From Bacteroidales bacterium UBA2198 (GTDB lineage Bacteria; Bacteroidota; Bacteroidia; Bacteroidales; VadinHA17), in assembly GCA_002328625.1 (NCBI GenBank), contig DCVC01000103.1, forward strand, positions 1,731 to 22,951: a stretch of 21,221 bases of DNA, given 5' to 3'. Both the position numbers and the translations under genes were made by a program. The stretch's first letter is position 1, and the number at the start of each line of letters is the position of its first letter. The notes beneath the pieces are model-generated. The model made no database searches, was not told where the DNA came from, and saw only the letters and a program-made list of their open reading frames with translations. Of the stretch, positions 1-8,210 are shown piece by piece.

Positions 1-2384
1 CTGCTGCTGCTAACTTCAAGATGTTTCAGATCATCAATTGTCTTCTCTGTATTTTCCCTTTTCTTGCCGGCCTCATCAGCATATTTCAGCATTATGTCGT
101 ATGTTTCAGTCCCCTGCCTGAAGGTGGCACCTGAAGAATATTCACTCCCGAAGGTTGCAAGCGCTGCCGAGAGATTATTAAGGTTAAAATTATTTCTTCC
201 CAGGTAATCCATATCAAACAGCAGGCGAACCTCAGGTTTGTTATCCTGTACATTTACGTTGGCACTATTAATTGTTGAAAGATCTTCGATATATGATCTG
301 ATATCATCAGCAAGGTTTCTCATCTGTTCAAAATTCTGTCCCTTGATAAGCACTCTTTCACTCTGTGATCCGATCCCCAGCAGGTTCATAAAATCGGATC
401 CCGGATTATATGTTTCTCCGCCTCCTGCTCCGCCTGTAAAGCCTCCGCTTGTGGAAAGCTCATTCATCGTTATTTCGGCTGACGAAATGTTTTTTGTTTT
501 TTCAGAAATATCATTCTTGATTTCAGGAAGGCTTCTTTTGCTTTTTTTGCTCCAGTCTTTCGGCAGGTTGATTGTCACTGTTGCCCTCTCTTCCTCGATG
601 CGGCTGATAATATCTTCTTTCTCAGGAAGGGAAGTGAGCCTTGATTCTATTTCGGCCACTACTGCATCTGTCTTTTCGAGGGTAGATCCTCCCGGCATCG
701 TTACCGAAAGCCTGAAATTGGGGGTTTCTATTTCCCGTGTTGAGCTGATGCTTAAAGTCAGGCTTATCAGAAGAGCTGCAAAAAAAACCACAAGTGTTCC
801 CAGAATAGTCGTAGCCGGCTTTCTCATACATGCCTTGAGCAAAAGATAATATGCCTGTATAAGCCTGTTGTGCAGTGATAACTTCCTGTAGATTTCCGAA
901 TTACTGCCACGGGATCCGGAAAGGATGAAATGAGCTGACATAGGTATGAATAGCATTGCCACGGTAAGTGAGACCAGCAATGTAGAAATGATCGAGACTC
1001 CTATGTTCTTCCCGATTATTTTGATCATGAAGTTGGAAGAAAAGATGAATGGGAGAAAAACAATAACTGTTGTGAGAGTGGCCGCAAAAATTGACCTCCT
1101 TACTTCTGATGATCCCTGTTTAACAGCGTTTCCCGGATTCATCCCCTGACCGGAAAGCCGATATATGTTTTCAAGTACCACAACCGAATTATCGACCAGC
1201 ATACCTATTGCCAGCGCCATTCCCACAAGTGTCAGGCTGTTTATTGATATATCATAAGCATAAAAAAAGTTGAAGGCACTATATACCGAAACCGGGATTG
1301 AAACAGCAATTATTGTAACAAGACGGATGTTCCTAAGGAAAAACCAGAGTATCAGAACTGCAAGCAAAGCCCCGGTTACAGCCAGATTTATTATCTGGTT
1401 AATGTTTTTTTCCATTATCTCGGCACTATTGTTCTGCACAACAATCTCAACACCTGTCGGGCTGAGTTTTTTATTGAGCTCATTAACCAGGTTTACCGCA
1501 TTGTGGGATAACCGGATAAGATTAGCCTGATTATCGTTAACGAGTGTCATTGTAACAGCATCAAGTCCGTTAATCCTGCTGTAGGAACTTTGTTCCTTGA
1601 CTCCGAAAAAGATTTCAGCTATATCTTTTAATAAAACAGACCCCTTCTGTTTGACTATTATGCTTCCGATTTCCCGGACATCGGTATATTCGGAAGATAC
1701 ATTAACAAAAAACTCATTGTGACCATCAATGACCTTTCCCACAAATACTTTTTCCTTTCCATTGTTGTTAAGGAGATTTCTTACCTGGCCCATTGAAATG
1801 CCATTGGCTTTGCAGGCTTTTTCATTAAGGCGCACTTCGATAGAATTCTCCTGACCGCCATAAACCTGTACACCTGCAATTCCGTCAATGTTCTCAAATT
1901 CCGGTTTGATCTCGCGGTCGGCTATATTTCTGATCCTGTCAATTCCTCCTTCACCTCTTACCTGAAGTTCCATAAACTGGTTGGTCAGCTGCTCCAGGTC
2001 AATCTTGATAACATTAATGACAAACTCTTCAGGTATTGAATTCCTGATCATGTTAATTCTCTCCTGAAGTTTAAGATTGGCATATTTAAGATCTGCTTTC
2101 TGGTTATAATAGATCATTATGGTCCCATACCGTGCATAGATGTTTGATTCTATTTTTTCAATTCCTTCAAGAGTCCCGATGGCACCTTCTACAGGTATTA
2201 CAGCCTGGTTCTCTATATAAGAGGGATCCATTTCGAGAGGCGTTCCCACCTGTACGATAAGTGCCGGGAGCTGTGCATTGGGGAAAAGTTCAACAGACAA
2301 CTTCTTATACGACACAAATCCAAGCATTGTAAGCCCCAGAAAAAGCATACTGATCAGAATCCTTCTTTTTAAAATGAAATCCAT
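1..2384 (-). CDS. RND efflux transporter permease (second of tandem pair), 3' end cut by window edge
   Basis: Inner-membrane pump subunit of a tripartite RND exporter (AcrB/ACR_tran superfamily). It starts with ATG at 2384 (protein begins MDFILKRRILISM) and stays open for 794 complete codons to base 3, so the C-terminal part lies outside the window. Visible parts are the first membrane helix (about residues 8-27), the first periplasmic porter region, the TM2-TM6 bundle (about 333-480), a short cytoplasmic stretch, the next membrane helix (about 525-545) and the start of the second porter half. The TM4 motif GMLVDNSVVVLEN places a single acidic residue at D398, where AcrB has two. The second porter half has a glycine-rich loop (SGGFTGGAGGG, antisense of about 440-475). 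It begins 21 bases after the stop of the upstream permease, so the two are cotranscribed. It differs clearly from its neighbour, so it is not a recent duplicate. Substrate unknown. Confidence 0.93.
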   Translation of the reverse strand, partial: MDFILKRRILISMLFLGLTMLGFVSYKKLSVELFPNAQLPALIVQVGTPLEMDPSYIENQAVIPVEGAIGTLEGIEKIESNIYARYGTIMIYYNQKADLKYANLKLQERINMIRNSIPEEFVINVIKIDLEQLTNQFMELQVRGEGGIDRIRNIADREIKPEFENIDGIAGVQVYGGQENSIEVRLNEKACKANGISMGQVRNLLNNNGKEKVFVGKVIDGHNEFFVNVSSEYTDVREIGSIIVKQKGSVLLKDIAEIFFGVKEQSSYSRINGLDAVTMTLVNDNQANLIRLSHNAVNLVNELNKKLSPTGVEIVVQNNSAEIMEKNINQIINLAVTGALLAVLILWFFLRNIRLVTIIAVSIPVSVYSAFNFFYAYDISINSLTLVGMALAIGMLVDNSVVVLENIYRLSGQGMNPGNAVKQGSSEVRRSIFAATLTTVIVFLPFIFSSNFMIKIIGKNIGVSIISTLLVSLTVAMLFIPMSAHFILSGSRGSNSEIYRKLSLHNRLIQAYYLLLKACMRKPATTILGTLVVFFAALLISLTLSISSTREIETPNFRLSVTMPGGSTLEKTDAVVAEIESRLTSLPEKEDIISRIEEERATVTINLPKDWSKKSKRSLPEIKNDISEKTKNISSAEITMNELSTSGGFTGGAGGGETYNPGSDFMNLLGIGSQSERVLIKGQNFEQMRNLADDIRSYIEDLSTINSANVNVQDNKPEVRLLFDMDYLGRNNFNLNNLSAALATFGSEYSSGATFRQGTETYDIMLKYADEAGKKRENTEKTIDDLKHLEVSSS

Positions 2385-2405
2385 TCCTGCTTTTTATAAT
2401 AATCT

Positions 2406-5400
2406 TTAAAGCTGTTGAACTTTTCCCCTTCTTCCTGTTATCCTTTCACTAAGGGTATCAAAGATCCAATAAACGCATGGGATTACAATCAATGTAAGCA
2501 TGGTAGAAGAGACCAGACCGCCGATAACTGCAAGGGCCATAGGCGAGCGTAAAGAAGCACTTTCGCCAAATCCGATTGTAAGAGGGAAAAGGGCAAGGAT
2601 CGTTGTCAGACTTGTCATGAAAATTGGCCTGATCCTTTGGGTCCCTGCCATTACGATAGCCTCTTTCTTCTTCATCCCTGCTTCACGTAACTGGTTTATC
2701 CTGTCAATAAGTATGATGGCATTGTTTACGGCTATCCCCCCAAGCATAATTATCCCTATGTAAGCCATCATATTAAGTGTCTTGCCCAGCAGGAAAAAGG
2801 TTAATATTGTACCTGCACCAGCCAGGGGAATTGTAAGCATTATTACAAAGGGTTGGATAACAGACTCGAACTGTGCAGCCAGAACCATAAATACCAGTAT
2901 GACGGATAATACAAGAGCAAAGGACAAATTCGACATCGACTCTTTTCTTTTCATTTCTTCACCTGTGAATTCAATTTTGTAATCGGCAGGTAATGTAATT
3001 CCTCTAAGTGAGGTTTCTGCTTCTTTTACAACCTTGTCGAAAGCCGGTTTCCCGGTTACCATGGCATACAGGTAACAGGTTCGTGACTGGTTCCTCCTAG
3101 TAATTTCCCTGGGGCTTATAACCGTTTTAACATTGGCAAGCACACTGAGAGGCACTTTTATATTACCTGCATTTATCATAAGGTCTTTTAACTGGAGCAG
3201 TGTGATATCGCCAAGTTTAATAGTAATATCCTTCATTTCTCCCTCTTTTTCAAATTTTCCGGCTGCTGCACCCGACAGGTAACTTTTAATCTGGTTGATC
3301 ACATTATCGACAGTGACATTATAATAGCTTGTTTTAAATCTGTCAATTGCTACTTCGACCTCAGGAGTCCCCTCATCGAGGGATGTTGTGATATTATATA
3401 GTCCCGGATTACCGGAAAGAATAGTCCGGGATTCAATAAGGATCCTTTCCAGTTCACTGTGATCCTTTCCTGAAATCTCAAGTGAAAAAGGAGATTCCGT
3501 TGTTCCAAGGGATGACTGAAGAGCTGTTTCTTCCCTTGTAAAAGCAACCCCGAGATCAGGAACGGACTTAAGATAATTCTCAATAAGTACAATTGCATTT
3601 TCTGTACGGCCGGTAAAATCATCATTTAGAATTACTTTCAGGGAAGCTGTGTTCTCTCCCTTTCCTGCTGAAGACTGGTTAAAAGTCGTAGAGTTATCCT
3701 GACCCGACTGGGAATAGATCATTTTTATTCTCTCCGGAAGGAGATCTCTTATAATGTTTTCAGTCTTTACAACAGTGCTATACATTCTTTCGAGGTTTGT
3801 CCCTTCCGGTAATTTCAATTCGACAGTAAATTCTGCTGATTCGGACTTCGGCATAAATTCGCTTCCAAGTCTTGGAATAAGAAATCCTGTTACTGACAGG
3901 AGGATAATTGAAAGGATGATAACAATGAGTCGCTTTTCGAGGATCTTTTCAAGTAAACCTTTATACCAGTTAAAGCGGACCGGGGCGGAGATCCTTGCCT
4001 GGCTCTTTTTCCCTGAAAAAAGTGTTGAAACAAGCATCGGAATTACAACCAAAGCTATAAGGAGTGAGGAAAGCAAAGCGAAAGCCACTGTCCAGGCCTG
4101 GTCCTTAAACATCTCTCCTGATGCTCCATGCAGATAAACAATTGGAAGAAAGACAACAATAGTAGTGACAGTGGAAGCTGTAATTGCACCTCCGACCTGA
4201 CCGGTTCCCGTTACAACTGCATCTTTAAGGGGCATTCCCTCATCCCTGTTCCGGAAGATGTTTTCAAGAACGACTATGGCGTTATCAACTAGCATTCCTG
4301 CACCAAGAGCCAGACCGCCCAGAGTCATTATGTTGAGTGTGAGATGGTTAAAATACATAAGGTTGAAAGTCGCAATGATTGAAACTGGAATTGCAACACT
4401 TATCACGAGTGTTGTTCCTATTCTTCTCAGGAAAATATAAATGACAAATACCGCCAGAAGAATTCCAAGTATAAGGGTGTTCTGAACCTCGGTTATTGCA
4501 CTTCTGATATAATTCCCCTGATCCTGCACCTTGATGAATTCATAACCGGGGAGTGCTTTTCCCAGCTCAAGAAAAGCTTTATCGAGGCTCTTAACAGCAT
4601 CAACGGTATTGAATTTAGGCTCCTTGTAAATTGACAACCCTATACATCGTTCCCCGTTTATCGTAACAATGTTTTCCGGATCTTTATTGTCAAACCTTAC
4701 CGTTGCAATATCCCTCAGGTAAACAGGCACACCTGCTGATGGGGATGATTCTGCAGAACCCTGACTGACAGCCGTTCCTGTCGGAACAGATAGTTGTTTG
4801 AAGCCTACTATGATATTCTCGAGATCCTCTAAATCCTTAAGGGCACTGACTCCTTTAATTACATATTTAAGCCCCATATCGACTATCGAGCCGCCTGAAA
4901 CATTTCTGTTATAATTACTTATCTGAGCGGCTATGACATCTGAGGTCAAACCGAAGGATTCAAGCATATATTTGCTGGTTTGAATAACCACTTCACTCTC
5001 TTCCTTTCCGCTAAGACGCACATCGGCGACTCCTTCTAATCTGACCAGTTCGTTACGGATATAGTTCTCTGCAACTTTTCTGAGTTCGTCCATGTTGCTG
5101 ATGCGGCTGTTCTTCAATGCTACGGTCATCACAGGGGCCGCATTCGGATCATACTGTGTAATGGTAAAATCTTCGAGAGTGGAATTCTGGGCAAAAGAGT
5201 TGAGTTCTTTCTGAAGGTCGAGAAAAGCTTCATCCATATCCTTTTTCCACTCATACTCAACGGTGATGATTGCCGATCCTGTCTTTGATACGGAAGAAAC
5301 CTGAATAACATCGCTTTGCCGCATGGCAAGTGATTCAATCTGGTCAACATAATTCTTCTCTATCTCCCCGGGAGGCTTTTCTCCTGCTTTCAGTTCAATA

Positions 5401-5540
5401 TAAATCTTCGGAGTATTCAGGTCAGGGAAGAGATCAGTTCCCAGTTTACCGAAAGAGATAAATCCCAGCAGGATTATACCCAGAACCAGCATCAGGACGG
5501 TAACAGGGTATTTTACAGCAAATTGGGCAATCCTGTTCAT
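2406..5540 (-). CDS. RND efflux transporter permease (first of tandem pair), full length
   Basis: Complete 1044-aa inner-membrane RND permease, the usual length for AcrB-type pumps. It would exchange ions for drugs, lipids or other amphiphiles, moving them to the TolC-like channel through the adaptor encoded just upstream. The sequence shows TM1 near residues 13-30, a porter domain, a TM2-TM6 bundle from about 352, a second porter domain after the helix near 540-560, and the last TM bundle from about 880. TM4 carries GMLVDNAIVVLEN with one acidic residue (D419, followed by N420). The TM10 segment GIAVNNAIILID has N939-N940 where AcrB has the relay lysine K940, and an acidic D946 follows. This reduced relay is seen in other RND subfamilies. 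The ATG at 5540 lies 5 bases after the adaptor stop, which argues for tight coupling. Confidence 0.96.
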   Translation of the reverse strand: MNRIAQFAVKYPVTVLMLVLGIILLGFISFGKLGTDLFPDLNTPKIYIELKAGEKPPGEIEKNYVDQIESLAMRQSDVIQVSSVSKTGSAIITVEYEWKKDMDEAFLDLQKELNSFAQNSTLEDFTITQYDPNAAPVMTVALKNSRISNMDELRKVAENYIRNELVRLEGVADVRLSGKEESEVVIQTSKYMLESFGLTSDVIAAQISNYNRNVSGGSIVDMGLKYVIKGVSALKDLEDLENIIVGFKQLSVPTGTAVSQGSAESSPSAGVPVYLRDIATVRFDNKDPENIVTINGERCIGLSIYKEPKFNTVDAVKSLDKAFLELGKALPGYEFIKVQDQGNYIRSAITEVQNTLILGILLAVFVIYIFLRRIGTTLVISVAIPVSIIATFNLMYFNHLTLNIMTLGGLALGAGMLVDNAIVVLENIFRNRDEGMPLKDAVVTGTGQVGGAITASTVTTIVVFLPIVYLHGASGEMFKDQAWTVAFALLSSLLIALVVIPMLVSTLFSGKKSQARISAPVRFNWYKGLLEKILEKRLIVIILSIILLSVTGFLIPRLGSEFMPKSESAEFTVELKLPEGTNLERMYSTVVKTENIIRDLLPERIKMIYSQSGQDNSTTFNQSSAGKGENTASLKVILNDDFTGRTENAIVLIENYLKSVPDLGVAFTREETALQSSLGTTESPFSLEISGKDHSELERILIESRTILSGNPGLYNITTSLDEGTPEVEVAIDRFKTSYYNVTVDNVINQIKSYLSGAAAGKFEKEGEMKDITIKLGDITLLQLKDLMINAGNIKVPLSVLANVKTVISPREITRRNQSRTCYLYAMVTGKPAFDKVVKEAETSLRGITLPADYKIEFTGEEMKRKESMSNLSFALVLSVILVFMVLAAQFESVIQPFVIMLTIPLAGAGTILTFFLLGKTLNMMAYIGIIMLGGIAVNNAIILIDRINQLREAGMKKKEAIVMAGTQRIRPIFMTSLTTILALFPLTIGFGESASLRSPMALAVIGGLVSSTMLTLIVIPCVYWIFDTLSERITGRRGKVQQL

Positions 5541-5545
5541 ATAAT

Positions 5546-6598
5546 TTACTTAACGATTTTTACCTTCGACCGGTTGCTAAGTGTCTCAAAGCCGCTCGTT
5601 ACAACGCGTTCATTTTTAGTCAGCCCTCGTGTAACCTCAACATCAGTGATGTTTTCAAGCCCGGTTTCGATTATTCTTTCTGCAGCCACACCCCTGTCTA
5701 TAACAAATACTGTTTTACCCCTCTGGCGCGACAGTACAATATTCTTTGGGATCACGATTACTGAGTCCTTTTGACTTGTAATAATATCGGCCTTGACGAA
5801 CATTCCCGGACGCAGAAGATAACCTGAATTGTCAATTGATATGTTACCCTTGAATGTCCGTGTATCAGGATTTATTGCCGGTGACAGCTGGGTAATTCTC
5901 CCTGTAATTGTATCTCCGGGAATTGTGTAATTAGTAAGTTTCACTGTTTGACCGGGCTTGATTACGGAAATATATTTTTCCGGTAATTGAACGTCCATAT
6001 ACATTGTCTGGTAATCCATGATCTTTACAATTGTTGATCCGGTTTCTACCTGGGTGCTCTGAGTGTAATATGGTAAATCGACGATAACTCCATCGATAGA
6101 GGCGATAATTTTTGTCTTTGCAAGCTGAAGTCTTGCATTTTCAACTGTTGTTTTGGCATTGGCGTAATTGATACTTGCTGTTTTAAGATCCTTCAGCGTT
6201 ACTCCTCCTTTTTCGTAGAGTGATTCCTGTTTTCTTAATTCGCTCTCGGTTAGTTCCAGGTTGAGCTCGCTTGTTTCAAGCTTAACGGAATTGACATATT
6301 CCTGATCTTCGAGCCTTGCAATAAGCTCCCCTGCTTTTATTCTGTCACCAAGTTGCCACGATCTGCCTGTCCTGGGATTTTTTTCAAGAAAATAGGAAGC
6401 TGTTATTTTTGATTTAAGTTCAATTTCTCCTTTTGGGAAAGCTGTCCCCGTCGTGTTGACATATTCTTCGATTGACTTAAGTTTCAGTTCCTCAACTGAA
6501 ACGGGTATTTCGATATCAGCAGCAAGATTCTGTTCTTTGTTCCTGCAACCGGTTATTGCAATTATTGCAGCTGCGGTTATTAAAATGATTTTCTTCAT
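5546..6598 (-). CDS. RND efflux periplasmic adaptor (membrane fusion protein), lipoprotein
   Basis: Membrane-fusion protein that links the RND permease to the outer-membrane channel. The 350-aa product starts with a lipoprotein signal: a hydrophobic stretch ending in the lipobox ITGC, so Cys18 would be lipidated. D is not the residue after Cys18 (CRNKEQN follows). The adaptor architecture is visible: first lipoyl half with GDRIKAGELIARLED (about 84-98), a helical hairpin (about 100-162) that includes ENARLQLAKTKI, second lipoyl half beginning IIASIDGVIVDLPY (about 164-177), then a beta-barrel and a membrane-proximal domain, including PGMFVKADI near 264-272. It sits between the tolC-like gene (21-base gap) and the first permease (5-base gap), matching HlyD/AcrA-type partners. 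Specificity cannot be read from the sequence. Confidence 0.94.
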   Translation of the reverse strand: MKKIILITAAAIIAITGCRNKEQNLAADIEIPVSVEELKLKSIEEYVNTTGTAFPKGEIELKSKITASYFLEKNPRTGRSWQLGDRIKAGELIARLEDQEYVNSVKLETSELNLELTESELRKQESLYEKGGVTLKDLKTASINYANAKTTVENARLQLAKTKIIASIDGVIVDLPYYTQSTQVETGSTIVKIMDYQTMYMDVQLPEKYISVIKPGQTVKLTNYTIPGDTITGRITQLSPAINPDTRTFKGNISIDNSGYLLRPGMFVKADIITSQKDSVIVIPKNIVLSRQRGKTVFVIDRGVAAERIIETGLENITDVEVTRGLTKNERVVTSGFETLSNRSKVKIVK

Positions 6599-6619
6599 TT
6601 TTGAATTTATTATGATTCT

Positions 6620-8107
6620 TTATTTTTCCAGTTTAGTTACGGGGGTTACCGGTTCATTTTTCTCGAAGTCATAAAGAGTCTGGATTTTGAGATTTAAAAG
6701 CTCAAGTTTATATGAGATGAGAGAATTGGTAAATGTCAGCTGTTTTTCGGAAAGCTGGTTCTGGTAGATGTTCAGATCCATTCCGGTGAGATCTCCGTTC
6801 CGGTATTTTTCGAGGTTGAGATCATAGGTCAGCTGAGCATTTATCACTGACTGACGGGCTATTTCAATCTGATTTTGAAGGTTAAGAAGGTTCCTGTATA
6901 CTTTTCTGATTCCGAGAATTATATTATTCTGTTCTTCCTCAAATGTAATGTTCGCCGATTCAATCGAGGCTTCAGTCGCTTTTATCCTGGATTTTCTTTC
7001 ACCCCAGTCCCAAAGCGGTATGATCAGTGACAGGGAAACACTTTCATTGTCAGTAGGATTCGCATATACATTGCCGAAATTTTCATTATCACCAAAGAGA
7101 CCGATTGAGAGGCCCAGGCTACCTTTGAACTCATTAAGCGCCTTTGTCTGGATGAGGTCAAACTGCGATGTTTCAACTGTAATAGCCCTTTGCCTTAATT
7201 CCATCCGGTTTTCCAATCCCTGGTCTATAGCAAACGATATGTCAACGTGAATGGTGTCAACACTGATATTTGGCAATACCATGACGTCATCATATAGTCC
7301 CATACCTGTCAGAACTTTGAATTCATCTTTGGCATTTTCGAGAGAGACCTGTTTATTTTCAAAATCCGATTTAGTTGTAGCTAGGTTGAGCTCAGCCTGA
7401 AACATCTCCTCACGTGCCGATATACCCGCTTCAACCTTATTTTTTGACACCTCATAACTCTGCTGCATGTTCTGATATGCCTGTTTGGCGATTTCGAGAC
7501 TCTGCTGCTGCTGGTAAACGTAATAAAAAGCCTGGGCTACCTGTCTTTCAAGTGAGAGGAGCTGGATTGCATAATTAAGCTGGGCATTTTCAAGTGCCAG
7601 CTGAAGTTCTTTAAGCTGAAGCCTGGTCCTGTTATAGGTAAAAAGAGGCTGATCAAGATTAAGTGAAAGATTATTGCTGAATCCTCTTGTGGTCTGATCA
7701 GTAAACTCACTGTATGAGTCTTTATATCCAAATCTGTTTACAAGGGATAATCTTGCGTCTGTAAGAATTATAGGCTGTGATATTGTGAACAGGCCAAAAC
7801 TCTCGGTAGTTTTGGTCGAATTCCATTTTGAAATAAGGTCGTTGAATGCGCGGATTTGACTATATCCTATAGGATTGACAGACAATGAAAAGCTTGATTT
7901 CAATGCCGCATTCTGAGCATTCAGGTTTTCCTGGTTCCTGATCAGGTTCAGCCTTGTCCTTTTCATTGACGGGCTGTTATTTTCAGCTATCATAAGAGCT
8001 TCCTCAAGGGTGAGGCCTTTTTGTGATAAGGAAGATAATGTATTGGAAATCAATAATATCAATAAGGTGATTATGTTCCTGATCTTTAGTTTAAACAGCG
8101 TTTCCAT
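6620..8107 (-). CDS. TolC-family outer-membrane efflux channel
   Basis: Outer-membrane factor of the efflux system, expected to form a trimeric beta-barrel with an alpha-helical tunnel across the periplasm. The 495-aa product has an N-terminal signal sequence (hydrophobic about residues 11-26, probable cleavage after SLSQ) with no lipobox. The mature protein begins with the family hallmark LTLEEALMIAENNSP. Two similar halves rich in long helices follow, with the second half starting near residue 285 (DQGLENRMELRQRA) and ending in NLKIQTLYDFEK. Family members are usually 430-500 aa. It is the first gene of the efflux operon; the gap to the adaptor is 21 bases. The ATG at 8107 gives a convincing signal peptide. 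No good ribosome-binding site is visible, as is common in Bacteroidota. Confidence 0.93.
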   Translation of the reverse strand: METLFKLKIRNIITLLILLISNTLSSLSQKGLTLEEALMIAENNSPSMKRTRLNLIRNQENLNAQNAALKSSFSLSVNPIGYSQIRAFNDLISKWNSTKTTESFGLFTISQPIILTDARLSLVNRFGYKDSYSEFTDQTTRGFSNNLSLNLDQPLFTYNRTRLQLKELQLALENAQLNYAIQLLSLERQVAQAFYYVYQQQQSLEIAKQAYQNMQQSYEVSKNKVEAGISAREEMFQAELNLATTKSDFENKQVSLENAKDEFKVLTGMGLYDDVMVLPNISVDTIHVDISFAIDQGLENRMELRQRAITVETSQFDLIQTKALNEFKGSLGLSIGLFGDNENFGNVYANPTDNESVSLSLIIPLWDWGERKSRIKATEASIESANITFEEEQNNIILGIRKVYRNLLNLQNQIEIARQSVINAQLTYDLNLEKYRNGDLTGMDLNIYQNQLSEKQLTFTNSLISYKLELLNLKIQTLYDFEKNEPVTPVTKLEK

Positions 8108-8124
8108 TATGATTATTCTTGGTT

Positions 8125-8132
8125 CAAAATTG
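8125..8132 (-). promoter_or_regulatory. Weak candidate -7 element for the efflux operon
   Basis: On the minus strand this reads CAATTTTG, matching five of the six fixed bases of the Bacteroidota -7 consensus TAnnTTTG. It lies 17 bases before the tolC-like ATG, a spacing like that of the other candidate promoters in this window. There is no TTG at the expected -33 position, so this is only a weak candidate. The efflux genes may instead be read through from the ABC genes. Confidence 0.2.
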
Positions 8133-8156
8133 GTTGTCCTTCATTTATATAAATCC

Positions 8157-8210
8157 GCCCCTAACCTCCCGCTTTGGTGGGGCAAGTTCTCCCGCTTTCC
8201 CATTGGTTAG
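8157..8210. repeat. GC-rich dyad element with a 10-base direct repeat
   Basis: A compact GC-rich block overlaps the last codons' end and stop of the ABC permease and fills about half of the gap to the tolC-like gene. CTCCCGCTTT occurs exactly twice (8166-8175 and 8189-8198). An outer inverted repeat pairs CTAACC (8161-8166) with GGTTAG (8205-8210). GCCCC (8157-8161) can alternatively pair with GGGGC (8179-8183), and CCCGC (8168-8172) with GTGGG (8177-8181) around a TTTG loop. There is no U-tract, so it is not a classic intrinsic terminator. It resembles REP-like intergenic palindromes; that identity is inference. Confidence 0.55.

Noticed and set aside
238..849. 203-aa plus-strand open frame
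   Set aside because: It is antisense to the second RND permease, whose own frame is unbroken and has clear family motifs; the antisense translation shows no recognisable domain.
3754..4137. 127-aa plus-strand open frame within the first RND permease
   Set aside because: Antisense shadow of the conserved permease; no start context or domain.
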